Positions 17,305 to 25,906 of a DNA stretch of 64,000 bases are shown in pieces. Source of the stretch: Halanaerobiaceae bacterium (GTDB taxonomy: Bacteria > Bacillota > Halanaerobiia > Halanaerobiales > Halarsenatibacteraceae). The position numbers and the translations under genes were made by a program. The stretch covers positions 1 to 64,000 of the forward strand of contig PWEJ01000119.1 in NCBI GenBank assembly GCA_003553485.1, given 5' to 3'. Numbering within the stretch: position 1 is the stretch's first letter; the number at the start of each line of letters is the position of its first letter. The notes below the pieces were generated by a model that worked only from the letters and a program-made list of their open reading frames with translations, did not search any database and was not told the origin of the DNA.

Positions 17305-18723
17305 TTAATCAAGGTCAAATATTTTCCCTGGATTCATAATATTATTGGGGTCAAAGGCTTTTTTGATTTTCTTCATCAATTCCAGCTCTGTTTCAGAGAC
17401 AGCATCAGGGAAATATTTTTTTCTTTTGGAGCCGATTCCATGCTCGCCGCTTATTGTACCACCTAACTTATAAGTCACTTCATACATATCTTCTAAGCAT
17501 TTTTCTTCAATTTCATACCATTCCTCCATGGAATGCTCGGGATTTTTCACCAGGGTAGCATGAAGGTTGCCATCGCCAGCATGACCATAACAGGGTATCT
17601 GAATATCGTACTTTTCACTTAACTTGTCTAATTCCGGTATTAAATCAGGAATACTGGCTATGGGAACAACTATATCTTCTAAACTTTGTTCTGGACTGAC
17701 AACCATAAAGGCTTCAGCTATATTACGTCTGACATCCCAGACCCTTTCTCTAGTAGTATGATTATCGGCTACATAAACTTCCTGAGCTCCATTTTCTTCG
17801 CATATTTCGCCAATCTTAAAATAATCATTTTCTACCTGTTCTTCTTCAGCCCCATCGACTTCAATTAAAAGCATAGCGCCACAGTCCTGATAGGGAAGGT
17901 GTTCATTAAGGTACTCACAGGAAGCCTGGACTGAACGACGGTCCATAAATTCTATGCCTGTAGGAATAATCCCGGTTTCGGTCATGATTTTAGGAACAGT
18001 TGAAATAGCAGTATCCGGGTCATCAAAAAGAACCAGTAATGCTACTTCCTTAGTTGGTTTAGGCAAAAGTTTAATGGTGGTTTCAGTTACAATACCTAAA
18101 GTACCTTCTGAACCAATCATTAACTTCTTCAAATCATAGCCTGTGACATCTTTAACTCTTTTGCCTCCTAATTCCATTACTTCACCGGTAGGCAAAACAA
18201 CTTCCATTCCCATAACATAACGGCCGGTAACACCATATTTTACAGCTTTTCCACCTCCGGCGTTTTCAGCAATATTTCCCCCGATAAAGCAAGATTCTAA
18301 GCTCATGGGATAGCCGGCAAAGAATAAACCTTCTTCAGCTAAATCTTCCTGCACATTATTAGTGATAACTCCACCCTGCAGGACCATCATCATATTATCA
18401 AAATCATATTCTATCACTTCATCCATATTTTCCACCGAAAGAACTATACCACCATGTTCTGGGATAGCTCCACCAGAAAGTCCACTACCTGCACCTCGAG
18501 GGGTAACCGGTATTAACTCTCTGTTGGCTAATTTAACTACTGATTGTACCTCTTCAGTAGAGGAAGGCTTAACAACAACCTCAGGCATTCTAGCATATTT
18601 TTCCTTTGGTGTTTCATCATGGGAATAGGCCTCAATTTTTTCTTTCTCAGACAGGACATTTTTCTCACCAACAATTTCCTTAAGTTCTGCTAAAATCTCT
18701 TCTGTTACGGGATTATACCTCAA
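17305..18723 (-). CDS. lctD: FAD-binding D-lactate dehydrogenase (GlcD/LctD type)
   Basis: The 472-residue flavoprotein belongs to the GlcD family. The PCMH-type FAD-binding domain spans about residues 40-225 with VTPRGAGSGLSGGAIPEHGGIV and GGNIAENAGGGKAVKYG; the C-terminal FAD-oxidase domain contains HAGDGNLH and ISGEHGIGSKRKKYF. Beside etfA, etfB and a lactate permease it is best read as the dehydrogenase of the electron-confurcating lactate dehydrogenase complex known from Acetobacterium woodii, where lactate oxidation with NAD+ is driven by reduced ferredoxin. Start TTG at 18723 overlaps the end of etfA and uses an AAGGAGG inside it, which suggests translational coupling. Glycolate as substrate is an alternative but the neighbours favour lactate. 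Confidence 0.9.
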   Translation of the reverse strand: MRYNPVTEEILAELKEIVGEKNVLSEKEKIEAYSHDETPKEKYARMPEVVVKPSSTEEVQSVVKLANRELIPVTPRGAGSGLSGGAIPEHGGIVLSVENMDEVIEYDFDNMMMVLQGGVITNNVQEDLAEEGLFFAGYPMSLESCFIGGNIAENAGGGKAVKYGVTGRYVMGMEVVLPTGEVMELGGKRVKDVTGYDLKKLMIGSEGTLGIVTETTIKLLPKPTKEVALLVLFDDPDTAISTVPKIMTETGIIPTGIEFMDRRSVQASCEYLNEHLPYQDCGAMLLIEVDGAEEEQVENDYFKIGEICEENGAQEVYVADNHTTRERVWDVRRNIAEAFMVVSPEQSLEDIVVPIASIPDLIPELDKLSEKYDIQIPCYGHAGDGNLHATLVKNPEHSMEEWYEIEEKCLEDMYEVTYKLGGTISGEHGIGSKRKKYFPDAVSETELELMKKIKKAFDPNNIMNPGKIFDLD

Positions 18724-19729
18724 CCTTTTCTACCTCCTTCTCCTGAGCTAATCTCTCATTTATCATAGGTACCAATTCAAAAAGATTTCCAATTAGTCCT
18801 ATATCTGCTACCTTGAAAATATCTGCATCAGGGTCTTCATTAATGGCCACTATATTATCAGAAGTCTTCATACCTGCTAGATGTTGAATAGCTCCAGAAA
18901 CACCAATAGCAATATATAGTTTTGGCGTAACTGTTTTACCACTTAATCCGACCTGGTGAGGATAGGTTATCCAATCCATTTCCACTGCATCTCTTGATGC
19001 GCCCACTACTCCATCAAGATATTGAGCCATCTCTTTTATCATGGCGAAGTTTTCAGCTTTTTTAAGTCCTTTTCCGCCGGCAACGACTACATCAGCATCT
19101 ACTATATTTACATCTTCCTCTTCACTAGTTCTAAAGCCAACCCTTTCTACTCTACCATCATAAAGCTCAGAGTCAAAATCAATATTAATGATTTCTCCCT
19201 CTCGGCCACCAACCTCTTCGGCTGGAGCAGTCGACTTTGGCCGCACAGTAGCCATTTGTGGGCGATGTTTTGGAGTGTGAATAGTGGCTAAGATATTTCC
19301 TCCAATAGCAGGTCTGGTTTGCAGTAAATTGCCTGTTTCCTCTTCTATATCAAGCTCAGTACAATCAGCTGTAAGACCAGCTTCCACTCTTATAGCTACA
19401 TGAGGTAATAAAGTTCTACCTAGAGTGGTGGCAGCTCCCAAAATGATCTCTGGCTTGTGTTTCTCAATCAGATCCACCATGACATTACTGTAGTTTTCTA
19501 CAATAAAATTTCCCAGTTTTTTATCATTTACCAGATATACTTTATCTGCTCCTGCTGCTATTAGTCTTTCAGCTTCTTCTTCTGATACATCATTAGAAAT
19601 TATCAATGAAGCTAGTTCTTCATCGAGTTTATCTGCTAATTTCCGACCTCGGGTTAATAATTCAAAGGCCACCCTTTTTAATTTTCCATCCTTTGCTTCT
19701 GCTAAAGTCCAAACTCCACTATAACTCAT
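18713..19729 (-). CDS. etfA: Electron transfer flavoprotein alpha subunit
   Basis: The 338-residue protein has the EtfA N-terminal domain and the C-terminal FAD domain with VVAGGKGL, GASRDAVEMDW, YPHQVGLSGKTVTP and IAIGVSGAIQH, followed by INEDPDADIFKVADIGLIGN. It pairs with EtfB and the FAD dehydrogenase next to it to move electrons between lactate, NAD and ferredoxin. The A. woodii counterpart carries an extra N-terminal ferredoxin-like [4Fe-4S] domain; here the protein starts directly with the Etf fold and has no such cysteine motif. The ATG has AAAGGAGGA upstream. Its 3' end overlaps the dehydrogenase gene by 11 bases. Confidence 0.94.
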   Translation of the reverse strand: MSYSGVWTLAEAKDGKLKRVAFELLTRGRKLADKLDEELASLIISNDVSEEEAERLIAAGADKVYLVNDKKLGNFIVENYSNVMVDLIEKHKPEIILGAATTLGRTLLPHVAIRVEAGLTADCTELDIEEETGNLLQTRPAIGGNILATIHTPKHRPQMATVRPKSTAPAEEVGGREGEIINIDFDSELYDGRVERVGFRTSEEEDVNIVDADVVVAGGKGLKKAENFAMIKEMAQYLDGVVGASRDAVEMDWITYPHQVGLSGKTVTPKLYIAIGVSGAIQHLAGMKTSDNIVAINEDPDADIFKVADIGLIGNLFELVPMINERLAQEKEVEKVEV

Positions 19730-19791
19730 AAAATTATCTTCCTCCTTTAGTTAACGAAGTAACAAAAATAAAAATATTTATTGATTTTTGC

Positions 19792-20622
19792 CTACAAAAG
19801 TTCATTGGCGTTTAAATAGTTGATAAGTTCTTCTACCGCTTCTTCCTGTTTACTTTCATCTCGAGCATCTATCATTTTTCCACCTCTAGTTACCTTCGGC
19901 CTATCAATATTAACCACTCTGGTTGGTGAACCCTGTAAGCCCAGATATTCTTCTTTCATTTCAATGTGTTCAGAATTTTTAGGAGTGACATCTTTATCCC
20001 GGGCTTTCCTTTTACCTGATAGGGTCGGTAATCTTGGGAAATTGATCTCTTTAACTACAGTTATTAAAGCAGGTAAAGGCATTCTTAATTTTTCGTAGCC
20101 TTCTTCTAAGAGTCTTTCCAATTCAATATAATTCTCATCGGGTTCAGTGTAGGTTGTATCATCAGCAATATGAACATCTTCAATAGAGCTAACATAGGTT
20201 GCCAGGGGTAGGTCTAAAAATGAAGCTATCCCGGGTCCTACCTGAGCAGTATCTCCATCTGTTGCCTGTAAGCCGCAAAAAATTAAGTCATAATCTCCAA
20301 TATCATCTATGCAACGAGAAAGAGTGTAAGCCGTTGCCCAGGTGTCTGCACCGGCAAACTCACGGCCTGATAGTAATATTCCATCATCACAACCCATGGC
20401 AATAGCCTCTTTAATTGCTTTTTCCGCTGAAGGAGGGCCCATTGTTACGGCAATAACTTCTCCTCCATGTTCTTCTTTTAATTCAATAGCTGCTTCAATT
20501 GCATAGAGATCTAAAGGGTTAATTATACTCTCCACTCCATCTCTAACCATTGTCCCAGTTTCTTCATCCATTTTGACATTACTTGTTTCCGGTACCTGTT
20601 TAATTGGTGTTATTATTTTCAA
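19792..20622 (-). CDS. etfB: Electron transfer flavoprotein beta subunit
   Basis: The 276-residue subunit shows the EtfB pattern: IKQVPETSNVKMDEETGTMVR at the start, NPLDLYAIEAAIELKE, VTMGPPSAEKAIKEAIAMG, and GLQATDGDTAQVGPGIASFL near residue 120. The last motif fits the NAD-interacting bifurcating Etfs rather than simple mitochondrial-type ones. It forms a heterodimer with the EtfA encoded just downstream, 62 bases away. The start is a TTG with AGGAGG upstream. Confidence 0.94.
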   Translation of the reverse strand: MKIITPIKQVPETSNVKMDEETGTMVRDGVESIINPLDLYAIEAAIELKEEHGGEVIAVTMGPPSAEKAIKEAIAMGCDDGILLSGREFAGADTWATAYTLSRCIDDIGDYDLIFCGLQATDGDTAQVGPGIASFLDLPLATYVSSIEDVHIADDTTYTEPDENYIELERLLEEGYEKLRMPLPALITVVKEINFPRLPTLSGKRKARDKDVTPKNSEHIEMKEEYLGLQGSPTRVVNIDRPKVTRGGKMIDARDESKQEEAVEELINYLNANELL

Positions 20623-20754
20623 ACTAATATACCTCCTAACATTTTTGAAGATCTTCTTCTCTCATTTTTAACAGCAGCCCCTTTAACCCGCCCAATTTTT
20701 ATATCCCGCTGACTGCTAAAAACTAAGATTTAATGGATATTTCTAAAACTCTCT

Positions 20755-22425
20755 TTATAATATTCCAGCAAAAAAGGTGTTGACCAGGAATGTTGTCAGC
20801 AGAGCAATAAATAATCCGTATAACAGAGTGACTACAATAGTTTTTCTCATTACCAGACCGGCTTTTCCAATCAGACCAACAGTTGTTATAGCAGCAACTA
20901 CATTATGAACACAGAGCATATTTCCTCCTGCAGCACCGGCTGTCTGTAATCCCAGTGTAGGAATAATCTCTACTCCGGCTGCAGCTGCAGTTTCATACTG
21001 AAAGGCCGAGAACATTATATTAGAGACCGTGTTGGAGCCGGAAATAAAGGCTCCTAAAGTACCAACAAAGGGTGCAGCAAAGTGCCAGGCTCCACCAGCC
21101 ATATCAGCAGCAGCAAAAGCCATCTCTTCTAACATTGTGTATTCTGCTTCCACGCCTGACTCCATCATTATAACTACCATTCCCAGGGCAAAAACAAGGG
21201 CAATAGCAGCTGATTTTATAGTTATTAAGGTTTCTTTCCAGCATTCAATAGCTTTTCCTTTTTCCATACCATGAATCATTGGAATAAATAGAGCCACTAA
21301 GATAAAGGGAACTATACCGGGATTCCAAAAGGGAACTATACCCTCTGTAATATCAGTTCCTAATATATTTTCCCACATTAATTCAATAGATTGTAAGGGT
21401 TCAATAAGGCCAAAAACTTCCACCCTTGAAATTGCTAATAGAGCAGCAATAATTATATAGGGTAACCAGGCTCTAAAGGGTGAAACCTTTAAATCTTTAG
21501 CTTCAGGAACAGTTGCATCTGCTTCAACCTGATCTTCCCATTCATCTTCCCAGTCTTCTCTATCTGGAAAATCCCAGTCATCTTCAGGGACTAAAAAGCC
21601 CTTGCTTACGACAAATATAAAAATAGGAATGGATATCATGGAACCAAGTAATGAAGGCAATTCCGGGCCAACAAAATTAGCTATTAAAACCATTGGCAGG
21701 CCAAAGATAATACCGGTAAAAATTGCCAGAGGCCATACTTTTAGTCCTTTTATAATTGAGCCTTCAGCAATTTTAGTCATTACTGCTACAATAGCAAGGG
21801 GAATAAATAAAGCCATAGCTCCATTGAGTATGCCAGCATAACCACCTATCGCATCTAAAAAATGAGTAAAAGCTTCGATTTCAACTCCCATGCTCTCTAC
21901 TGGCATTTCTACAATACCACTTAGAGGCTCAAAACCACCCCATATGGGCACTCCAACTGCTCCAAAGGAAACAGGTACACTATTTGCAATTAAAGCTACT
22001 GTAGCAGCTATTAGAGGAGGAAAACCCAGACCAACTAATAAAGGAGCAGCTACTGCGGCTGGAGTTCCAAATCCAGCTGCTCCTTCAAAGAAGGCTCCCA
22101 TTAAAAAAGCAATCAAAAGAGCCTGCACGCGGCGATCTTCGGATACATTGGCCATAGTATAAGAAATACTTTTGACTCCACCACTGGTCTTGATTAATTG
22201 TAAAATTAAGAGTGCTCCAAAGACTATAATCAAAATATCTAGGGCATCAATCGCCCCACCAACAGAAGCTCCTGCTATCCATTGTAAAGGCATGTCCCAC
22301 CAAACCATTGCTATTACAACGGCAGAGAGCCAACCAATTGGCATAGCTTTCATAGCTGGCCACATAAATCCAATCATTAAAATACCCACTATTAAAATAG
22401 GTATTGCTGCAAGTAAAGCATACAT
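20755..22425 (-). CDS. lctP: L-lactate permease (LctP/LldP family)
   Basis: The 556-residue membrane protein is a lactate-proton (or Na+) symporter of the cytoplasmic membrane with about 13-14 helices. Typical family stretches are FLMGAFFEGAAGFGTPAAVA near residue 110 and GTLGAFISGSNTVSNIMFS near residue 460, plus NMLCVHNVVAAITTVGL. A hydrophilic acidic loop around residues 285-310 (repeated Asp, Glu, Trp) is longer than I would expect and fits a halophile. It is the first gene of the lactate locus, ahead of etfB, with AAGGAGGGAG before the ATG. Confidence 0.95.
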   Translation of the reverse strand: MYALLAAIPILIVGILMIGFMWPAMKAMPIGWLSAVVIAMVWWDMPLQWIAGASVGGAIDALDILIIVFGALLILQLIKTSGGVKSISYTMANVSEDRRVQALLIAFLMGAFFEGAAGFGTPAAVAAPLLVGLGFPPLIAATVALIANSVPVSFGAVGVPIWGGFEPLSGIVEMPVESMGVEIEAFTHFLDAIGGYAGILNGAMALFIPLAIVAVMTKIAEGSIIKGLKVWPLAIFTGIIFGLPMVLIANFVGPELPSLLGSMISIPIFIFVVSKGFLVPEDDWDFPDREDWEDEWEDQVEADATVPEAKDLKVSPFRAWLPYIIIAALLAISRVEVFGLIEPLQSIELMWENILGTDITEGIVPFWNPGIVPFILVALFIPMIHGMEKGKAIECWKETLITIKSAAIALVFALGMVVIMMESGVEAEYTMLEEMAFAAADMAGGAWHFAAPFVGTLGAFISGSNTVSNIMFSAFQYETAAAAGVEIIPTLGLQTAGAAGGNMLCVHNVVAAITTVGLIGKAGLVMRKTIVVTLLYGLFIALLTTFLVNTFFAGIL

Positions 22426-22592
22426 TATAAAATACTCCCTCCTTGGATTAAATTAGTGAAAGATATTTTCTAAAACCCGACCATAAATTAGCCATCTGGT
22501 TTATTAATAATTAGTATTTATAATATCACCTCACAAATCCTCTAAGACTTTTTTTGCTAAAATAAATTTAATTAAAACCAATTTCTTGAAAT

Positions 22593-22661
22593 TTATCCAT
22601 GCCATGTCAGCTTTATGTATGATGGTCTGACCAGCATATTAATATAATTATAGATAAACAT
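22593..22661 (-). CDS. Possible 22-residue leader peptide upstream of the lactate permease
   Basis: An ATG at 22661 stands seven bases after a perfect AAGGAGG (22669-22675) and opens a 22-codon frame (start MFIYNYINML, end TWHG). The lactate operator-like palindrome lies inside it. The gap from its stop codon to the permease is about 170 bases. It could be a translated leader, but it could equally be a chance frame in the promoter region. Confidence 0.3.
   Translation of the reverse strand: MFIYNYINMLVRPSYIKLTWHG
22623..22633. promoter_or_regulatory. FadR/LldR-type operator upstream of the lactate operon
   Basis: TGGTCTGACCA is a perfect 5-1-5 palindrome that fits the FadR-subfamily consensus T-N-G-T-N3-A-C-N-A. 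A TATAAT at 22647-22652 on the minus strand would place it near +10 of a transcript reading into the permease, where a bound repressor blocks initiation; the matching -35 is poor. The regulator gene lies about 185 bases away. The rest of the gene-free stretch 22426-22818 is AT-rich with only the leader frame and the terminator below. Confidence 0.7.
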
Positions 22662-22753
22662 CGATTATCCTCCTTAATTTTCAAATTTTTTTGCTTTAAA
22701 TGAAAATTATTTATTTCACAATCTTTTTCAGCATTAATAATACCCTGAGAAAA

Positions 22754-22781
22754 TAAAAAAATCGACCCTGAGGTCGATTTT
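22754..22781 (-). terminator. Terminator after the lactate regulator gene
   Basis: The hairpin AAATCGACC / GGTCGATTT with loop CTGA (22759-22780) has seven T residues following on the minus strand. It separates the regulator from the lactate operon. Confidence 0.87.
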
Positions 22782-22818
22782 AAAAATTATATTTGGTTTT
22801 TGGGCTCTTATTCTACTC

Positions 22819-23529
22819 TTATCCTTTTATTTCTCTATTGATTAATTTTTCAACAAATTCCAAATGGTTTTTCATCTCCTCCATCGATTTTTGAGGATCT
22901 CTTGCCTTAATGGCCTCAAAAATTTGTCGGTGTTGAATAGTAAACTCATCCATTGTATCCGGTCGAGAAACTAATTTTGTTCTAGTATGCTCTATATGAA
23001 AATCCATAGCATCCATAATAGAAGTCATTACATAAAATAAAACATTATTTTTACTGGCCTTGGCAATGGAATAATGAAAATTCTTATCTAAATTTATACT
23101 ATCCTCTTCAAAACCCGTTCTTATCTCCATTTTCCTAACAATTTCATCCAGATTAGTAATGTCCTCACCACTTCTTCTTTCCGCTGCTAATCTGACACAA
23201 TCCACTTCTAAAACTCTTCTCAGCTCAAGCAGCTCACTGGTGACATCTTCTTCAAGTAAAAGTGCTAAAGATAAAGGTTCTAAAAGATTCTTATCAGCCC
23301 TTTCTTTTATATAGGTTCCTTCACCGGGCCTACTTTCAATTAAGCCAATCATTTCTAAGGCGCTAAAGGCTTCTCTAATGGAAGCTCTGCTTACTCCAAG
23401 CTCTTCTTTTAGTACCCTCTCAGAGGGCAATTTATCTCCTCTTCGCAACTCTCCATTATAGATCATGGTTTTAATCTGTTCAATTACCTCTTCGTAAACT
23501 TTATTAGTTTTTATGGGTTCAAATTTCAT
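22819..23529 (-). CDS. FadR/GntR-family regulator, probably of lactate use
   Basis: A winged HTH of the GntR type fills residues about 8-75 (GELRRGDKLPSERVLKEELGVSRASIREA), followed by a helical FCD ligand-binding domain (RRVLEVDCVRLAAERR, then HYSIAKASKN, and the metal/ligand His in HRQIFEAI). This pattern is that of LldR/PdhR/FadR regulators. Its position next to the lactate operon and the matching operator make a lactate-responsive repressor most likely. I set the start at 23529 (MKFEPIKTNK, 236 residues) because GGAG lies eight bases before it; the frame extends upstream by 20 codons to 23589 without a ribosome site. Confidence 0.9.
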   Translation of the reverse strand: MKFEPIKTNKVYEEVIEQIKTMIYNGELRRGDKLPSERVLKEELGVSRASIREAFSALEMIGLIESRPGEGTYIKERADKNLLEPLSLALLLEEDVTSELLELRRVLEVDCVRLAAERRSGEDITNLDEIVRKMEIRTGFEEDSINLDKNFHYSIAKASKNNVLFYVMTSIMDAMDFHIEHTRTKLVSRPDTMDEFTIQHRQIFEAIKARDPQKSMEEMKNHLEFVEKLINREIKG

Positions 23530-23626
23530 AAATTCCACTCCAAATTTTTCTGATAAATTAATTATGCTGCTGAAAGACAGATATATCACTTTTTATTATC
23601 TTAACATAATATTAGCAAAAAAGAAA

Positions 23627-23797
23627 CTATGATTCTCCTTTGCTGCGGGAATAAAACCTATGTTCTGAAAAATTTAGATTAATCTTGCCCTTATTGGCCT
23701 TAATACTGTCAGTTTTAGCATTAACTCTTATTTTACATTCAAAACATATGTTAGTATTTTTGTTTTTAACTTTGTTATGGCAAATTTTACAACGCAT
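23627..23797 (-). CDS. Small zinc-ribbon protein
   Basis: The 56-residue protein begins MRCKICHNKVKNKNT and has a second pair in ICFECK, giving two CxxC knuckles likely to bind zinc. The rest is basic and has no recognised domain. The ATG at 23797 has AAGGAGG seven bases upstream, so the longer frame to 23842 is not used. It lies 96 bases downstream of nusB in the same direction. Function unknown. Confidence 0.72.
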   Translation of the reverse strand: MRCKICHNKVKNKNTNICFECKIRVNAKTDSIKANKGKINLNFSEHRFYSRSKGES

Positions 23798-23893
23798 TAT
23801 AAAACCTCCTTGAATTAGGACTAAATTTGTGAATATCATCACTATCTATAATATACCTTACCCTATTTTTAAAAAAACATCAAGTAATATTTT

Positions 23894-24298
23894 TTAAACC
23901 TTTCCTAATATTCCATTTATAAAGGAAGATGACTTTTCACTGCCAAATTCCTTTGCCAGTTCAACTGCCTCATCAACAGCAACTGCTTTGGGGATATTGC
24001 TGTTAAATAATATTTCATAGATAGCAATTCTTAAAATATTCTTATCTACAATAGCTAATCTATTTATCTTCCAATCAATAGCATTTTCAGATATTTGATG
24101 ATCTAAAATCTCTAATTTTTCACAAACTCCCTCTACTAAGGTAAAATAATAATTATCACTGGACTCACCAGGCATTAAATCGACAGGATAAATAATATCT
24201 TTAGGAGAACAGCCAATTATTAGTTTGTTTTGACTTTCCAGGGCATATAAATATTGTAAAGCAATTTCTCTCTCTTGATGTCTGGATAATATTTTCAA
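23894..24298 (-). CDS. nusB: Transcription antitermination factor NusB
   Basis: NusB binds boxA RNA with NusE (S10) during rRNA transcription. The 134-residue helical protein starts SRHQEREIALQYLYALE and ends with the classic PKAVAVDEAVELAKEFGSEKSSSFINGILGKV. An insertion near residues 25-45 (including KDIIYPVDLMPGESS) is longer than in the E. coli protein. Start is TTG with GGTGA upstream. It follows the Asp23 genes, an order common in Firmicutes. Confidence 0.95.
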   Translation of the reverse strand: MKILSRHQEREIALQYLYALESQNKLIIGCSPKDIIYPVDLMPGESSDNYYFTLVEGVCEKLEILDHQISENAIDWKINRLAIVDKNILRIAIYEILFNSNIPKAVAVDEAVELAKEFGSEKSSSFINGILGKV

Positions 24299-24360
24299 CT
24301 TAATTCACCAACTATCATAAATTCTATTTCCTTTTTCTCTACTATTATTTAGCTAAAATT

Positions 24361-24597
24361 TCAGGAAAATTTACCAGGCAATATTCTTTCGGCAATCTGC
24401 CAAAAATCCTCCTTAAGATCTTCACGACTCCCTATAATTGCTCCTAATATAGAAAACAATGCAATAAGAACAGCACTGGTTAATCCCAGTGTCAATACCA
24501 AAATTGCAAATATAAGACCCAGTAAACCTCCAATTACTTTTCTAATATTAGCAAGCAAAATAGCAGTTATCTGTTGCCATAGTTTCTCAGATTCCAT
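24361..24597 (-). CDS. DUF2273 small membrane protein
   Basis: The 78-residue protein has two hydrophobic helices (about residues 15-55) joined by a GLLGLIFAILVLTLG-type segment, and a polar C-terminus. DUF2273 proteins are regularly encoded with Asp23 and AmaP and are thought to belong to that membrane-associated envelope-stress complex. It is 17 bases downstream of amaP, with AAGAAGGGG upstream of the ATG. Confidence 0.87.
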   Translation of the reverse strand: MESEKLWQQITAILLANIRKVIGGLLGLIFAILVLTLGLTSAVLIALFSILGAIIGSREDLKEDFWQIAERILPGKFS

Positions 24598-24614
24598 AAA
24601 TATCTAGCCCCTTC

Positions 24615-25445
24615 TTATGAATCTTCCGCAGTATCCTCATTTTTCTTTTTTGGGTCTTTTTGATCATCCTCTGATTGGTCACCTTCTGCGTCATCTATTT
24701 TACTTTCCTGGGTATTATTTTTTTCTTCTTTTTTCTTTAATTTATCAAAGATTTTATTCATTGTTCCCCTGCTATCCTTTTCATCTTCTTTTTCCAGATC
24801 TTTATCCTCTTCAGCCTTTTCATCTTTAGGGGCTTTTTTAAATTCACTATCAATTTCCCTGGTATCTTTCTCCTCACTTCTTTTTGATTTCTGGGCTACC
24901 TTAGTGGGCTCTTTGGAAAGTTTATCCCCTCGCTGTCGAGGAGAAATGTTTTCAATGAGAATTTGTACTTGCTCTATTTCAGCTCCTGTTATTTCCTTTA
25001 ACCTAAATCTGATATTATTTTTAATTCTTTCTGTTAAATGAGGAATATCTTGGTCTTCCTCAACAGCTATTTTAAGCTTAACTTCCATGCCAGCCTCTTT
25101 AGAACTTAAAGCGGTACTTTTTACCTTTAAGCCCTCCTCATTCTTTAAAATACTTCTAATCATCTTATCTAAGGCTGCATGAGTAATTTTTATCGCTCCA
25201 TGCTCATCACTGCTTAATATTGTTGTCTGTTGGCTGGGTTTAAAGAGAGGATATAAAACCCAGGCCGTCAGAAGAAAAACCAATAAAAATATTATGCCAG
25301 TCAGAGGGTTTTGATAGAGGTCAGCTTCAATATTCTGCAACAACTCAGTTCCCGTCAACCCAAAGCTGAAAGCAGCTAGCACCAGTGTAATTATCATTAA
25401 AACAGCCAATAAAATAATATTCAATAGACGATAAATATTTTTCAT
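24615..25445 (-). CDS. amaP: Alkaline shock membrane anchor protein AmaP
   Basis: AmaP anchors Asp23 to the membrane in staphylococci. Two N-terminal helices (about residues 8-30 and 50-68) are followed by an Asp23-like soluble region (ITHAALDKMIRSILKNEEG, to about residue 170). From about residue 180 the chain becomes a long, extremely charged and acidic tail rich in Glu, Asp and Lys, making it 276 residues, longer than the staphylococcal protein. The tail has no recognisable fold and may be a halophilic adaptation or a coiled region. It lies three bases from asp23. Confidence 0.9.
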   Translation of the reverse strand: MKNIYRLLNIILLAVLMIITLVLAAFSFGLTGTELLQNIEADLYQNPLTGIIFLLVFLLTAWVLYPLFKPSQQTTILSSDEHGAIKITHAALDKMIRSILKNEEGLKVKSTALSSKEAGMEVKLKIAVEEDQDIPHLTERIKNNIRFRLKEITGAEIEQVQILIENISPRQRGDKLSKEPTKVAQKSKRSEEKDTREIDSEFKKAPKDEKAEEDKDLEKEDEKDSRGTMNKIFDKLKKKEEKNNTQESKIDDAEGDQSEDDQKDPKKKNEDTAEDS

Positions 25446-25448
25446 TTT

Positions 25449-25862
25449 TTACTCCTCCTTCCCTTCTTCCGATACATCAGTTTCAGCACTGGTTTCGACC
25501 AGGTTTTCTTCCTCTGCTTGATCAGGAAATTCCACTCCTTGAACATGAACGTTAACTTCAGTCACCTCAAGGCCTGTCATGCCTTCTACAGTGCTTTTGA
25601 CATTATCCTGAATTTTCCAGGCTATATCAGGGATAGAACTTTCATATTTGATCACAATATAAAGATTTATCTGAACTTTATCTTCAGCAATATTTACCTT
25701 TACCCCTCGCGACAAATTCTTTCTGCCCAGCATATTTGCCAGACTGCCGGCAAAGCCTCCGCTCATTGAATATATACCTTCAATTTCTACCGTTGACATT
25801 CCAGCAATTATAGCTATAACTTCATCAGCTATATTAATATTGCCAAGTTTATTTTCAGGCAT
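25449..25862 (-). CDS. Asp23/Gls24 family envelope stress protein
   Basis: The 137-residue protein matches Asp23: GNINIADEVIAIIAGMSTVEIEGIYSM, then GVKVNIAEDKVQINLYIVIKYE and VEGMTGLEVTEVNVHVQGVEF. In Firmicutes such proteins form a cytoplasmic network at the membrane linked to cell-envelope stress. The start at 25862 (MPENKLGN) has GGGAGGAGG upstream; the frame continues six codons further to 25880 but without a separate ribosome site. It leads a run asp23, amaP, DUF2273, nusB. Confidence 0.94.
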   Translation of the reverse strand: MPENKLGNINIADEVIAIIAGMSTVEIEGIYSMSGGFAGSLANMLGRKNLSRGVKVNIAEDKVQINLYIVIKYESSIPDIAWKIQDNVKSTVEGMTGLEVTEVNVHVQGVEFPDQAEEENLVETSAETDVSEEGKEE

Positions 25863-25906
25863 GGTTCCTCCTCCCAACATCTTAACCCATTAAAAATTAT
25901 CTGCAG

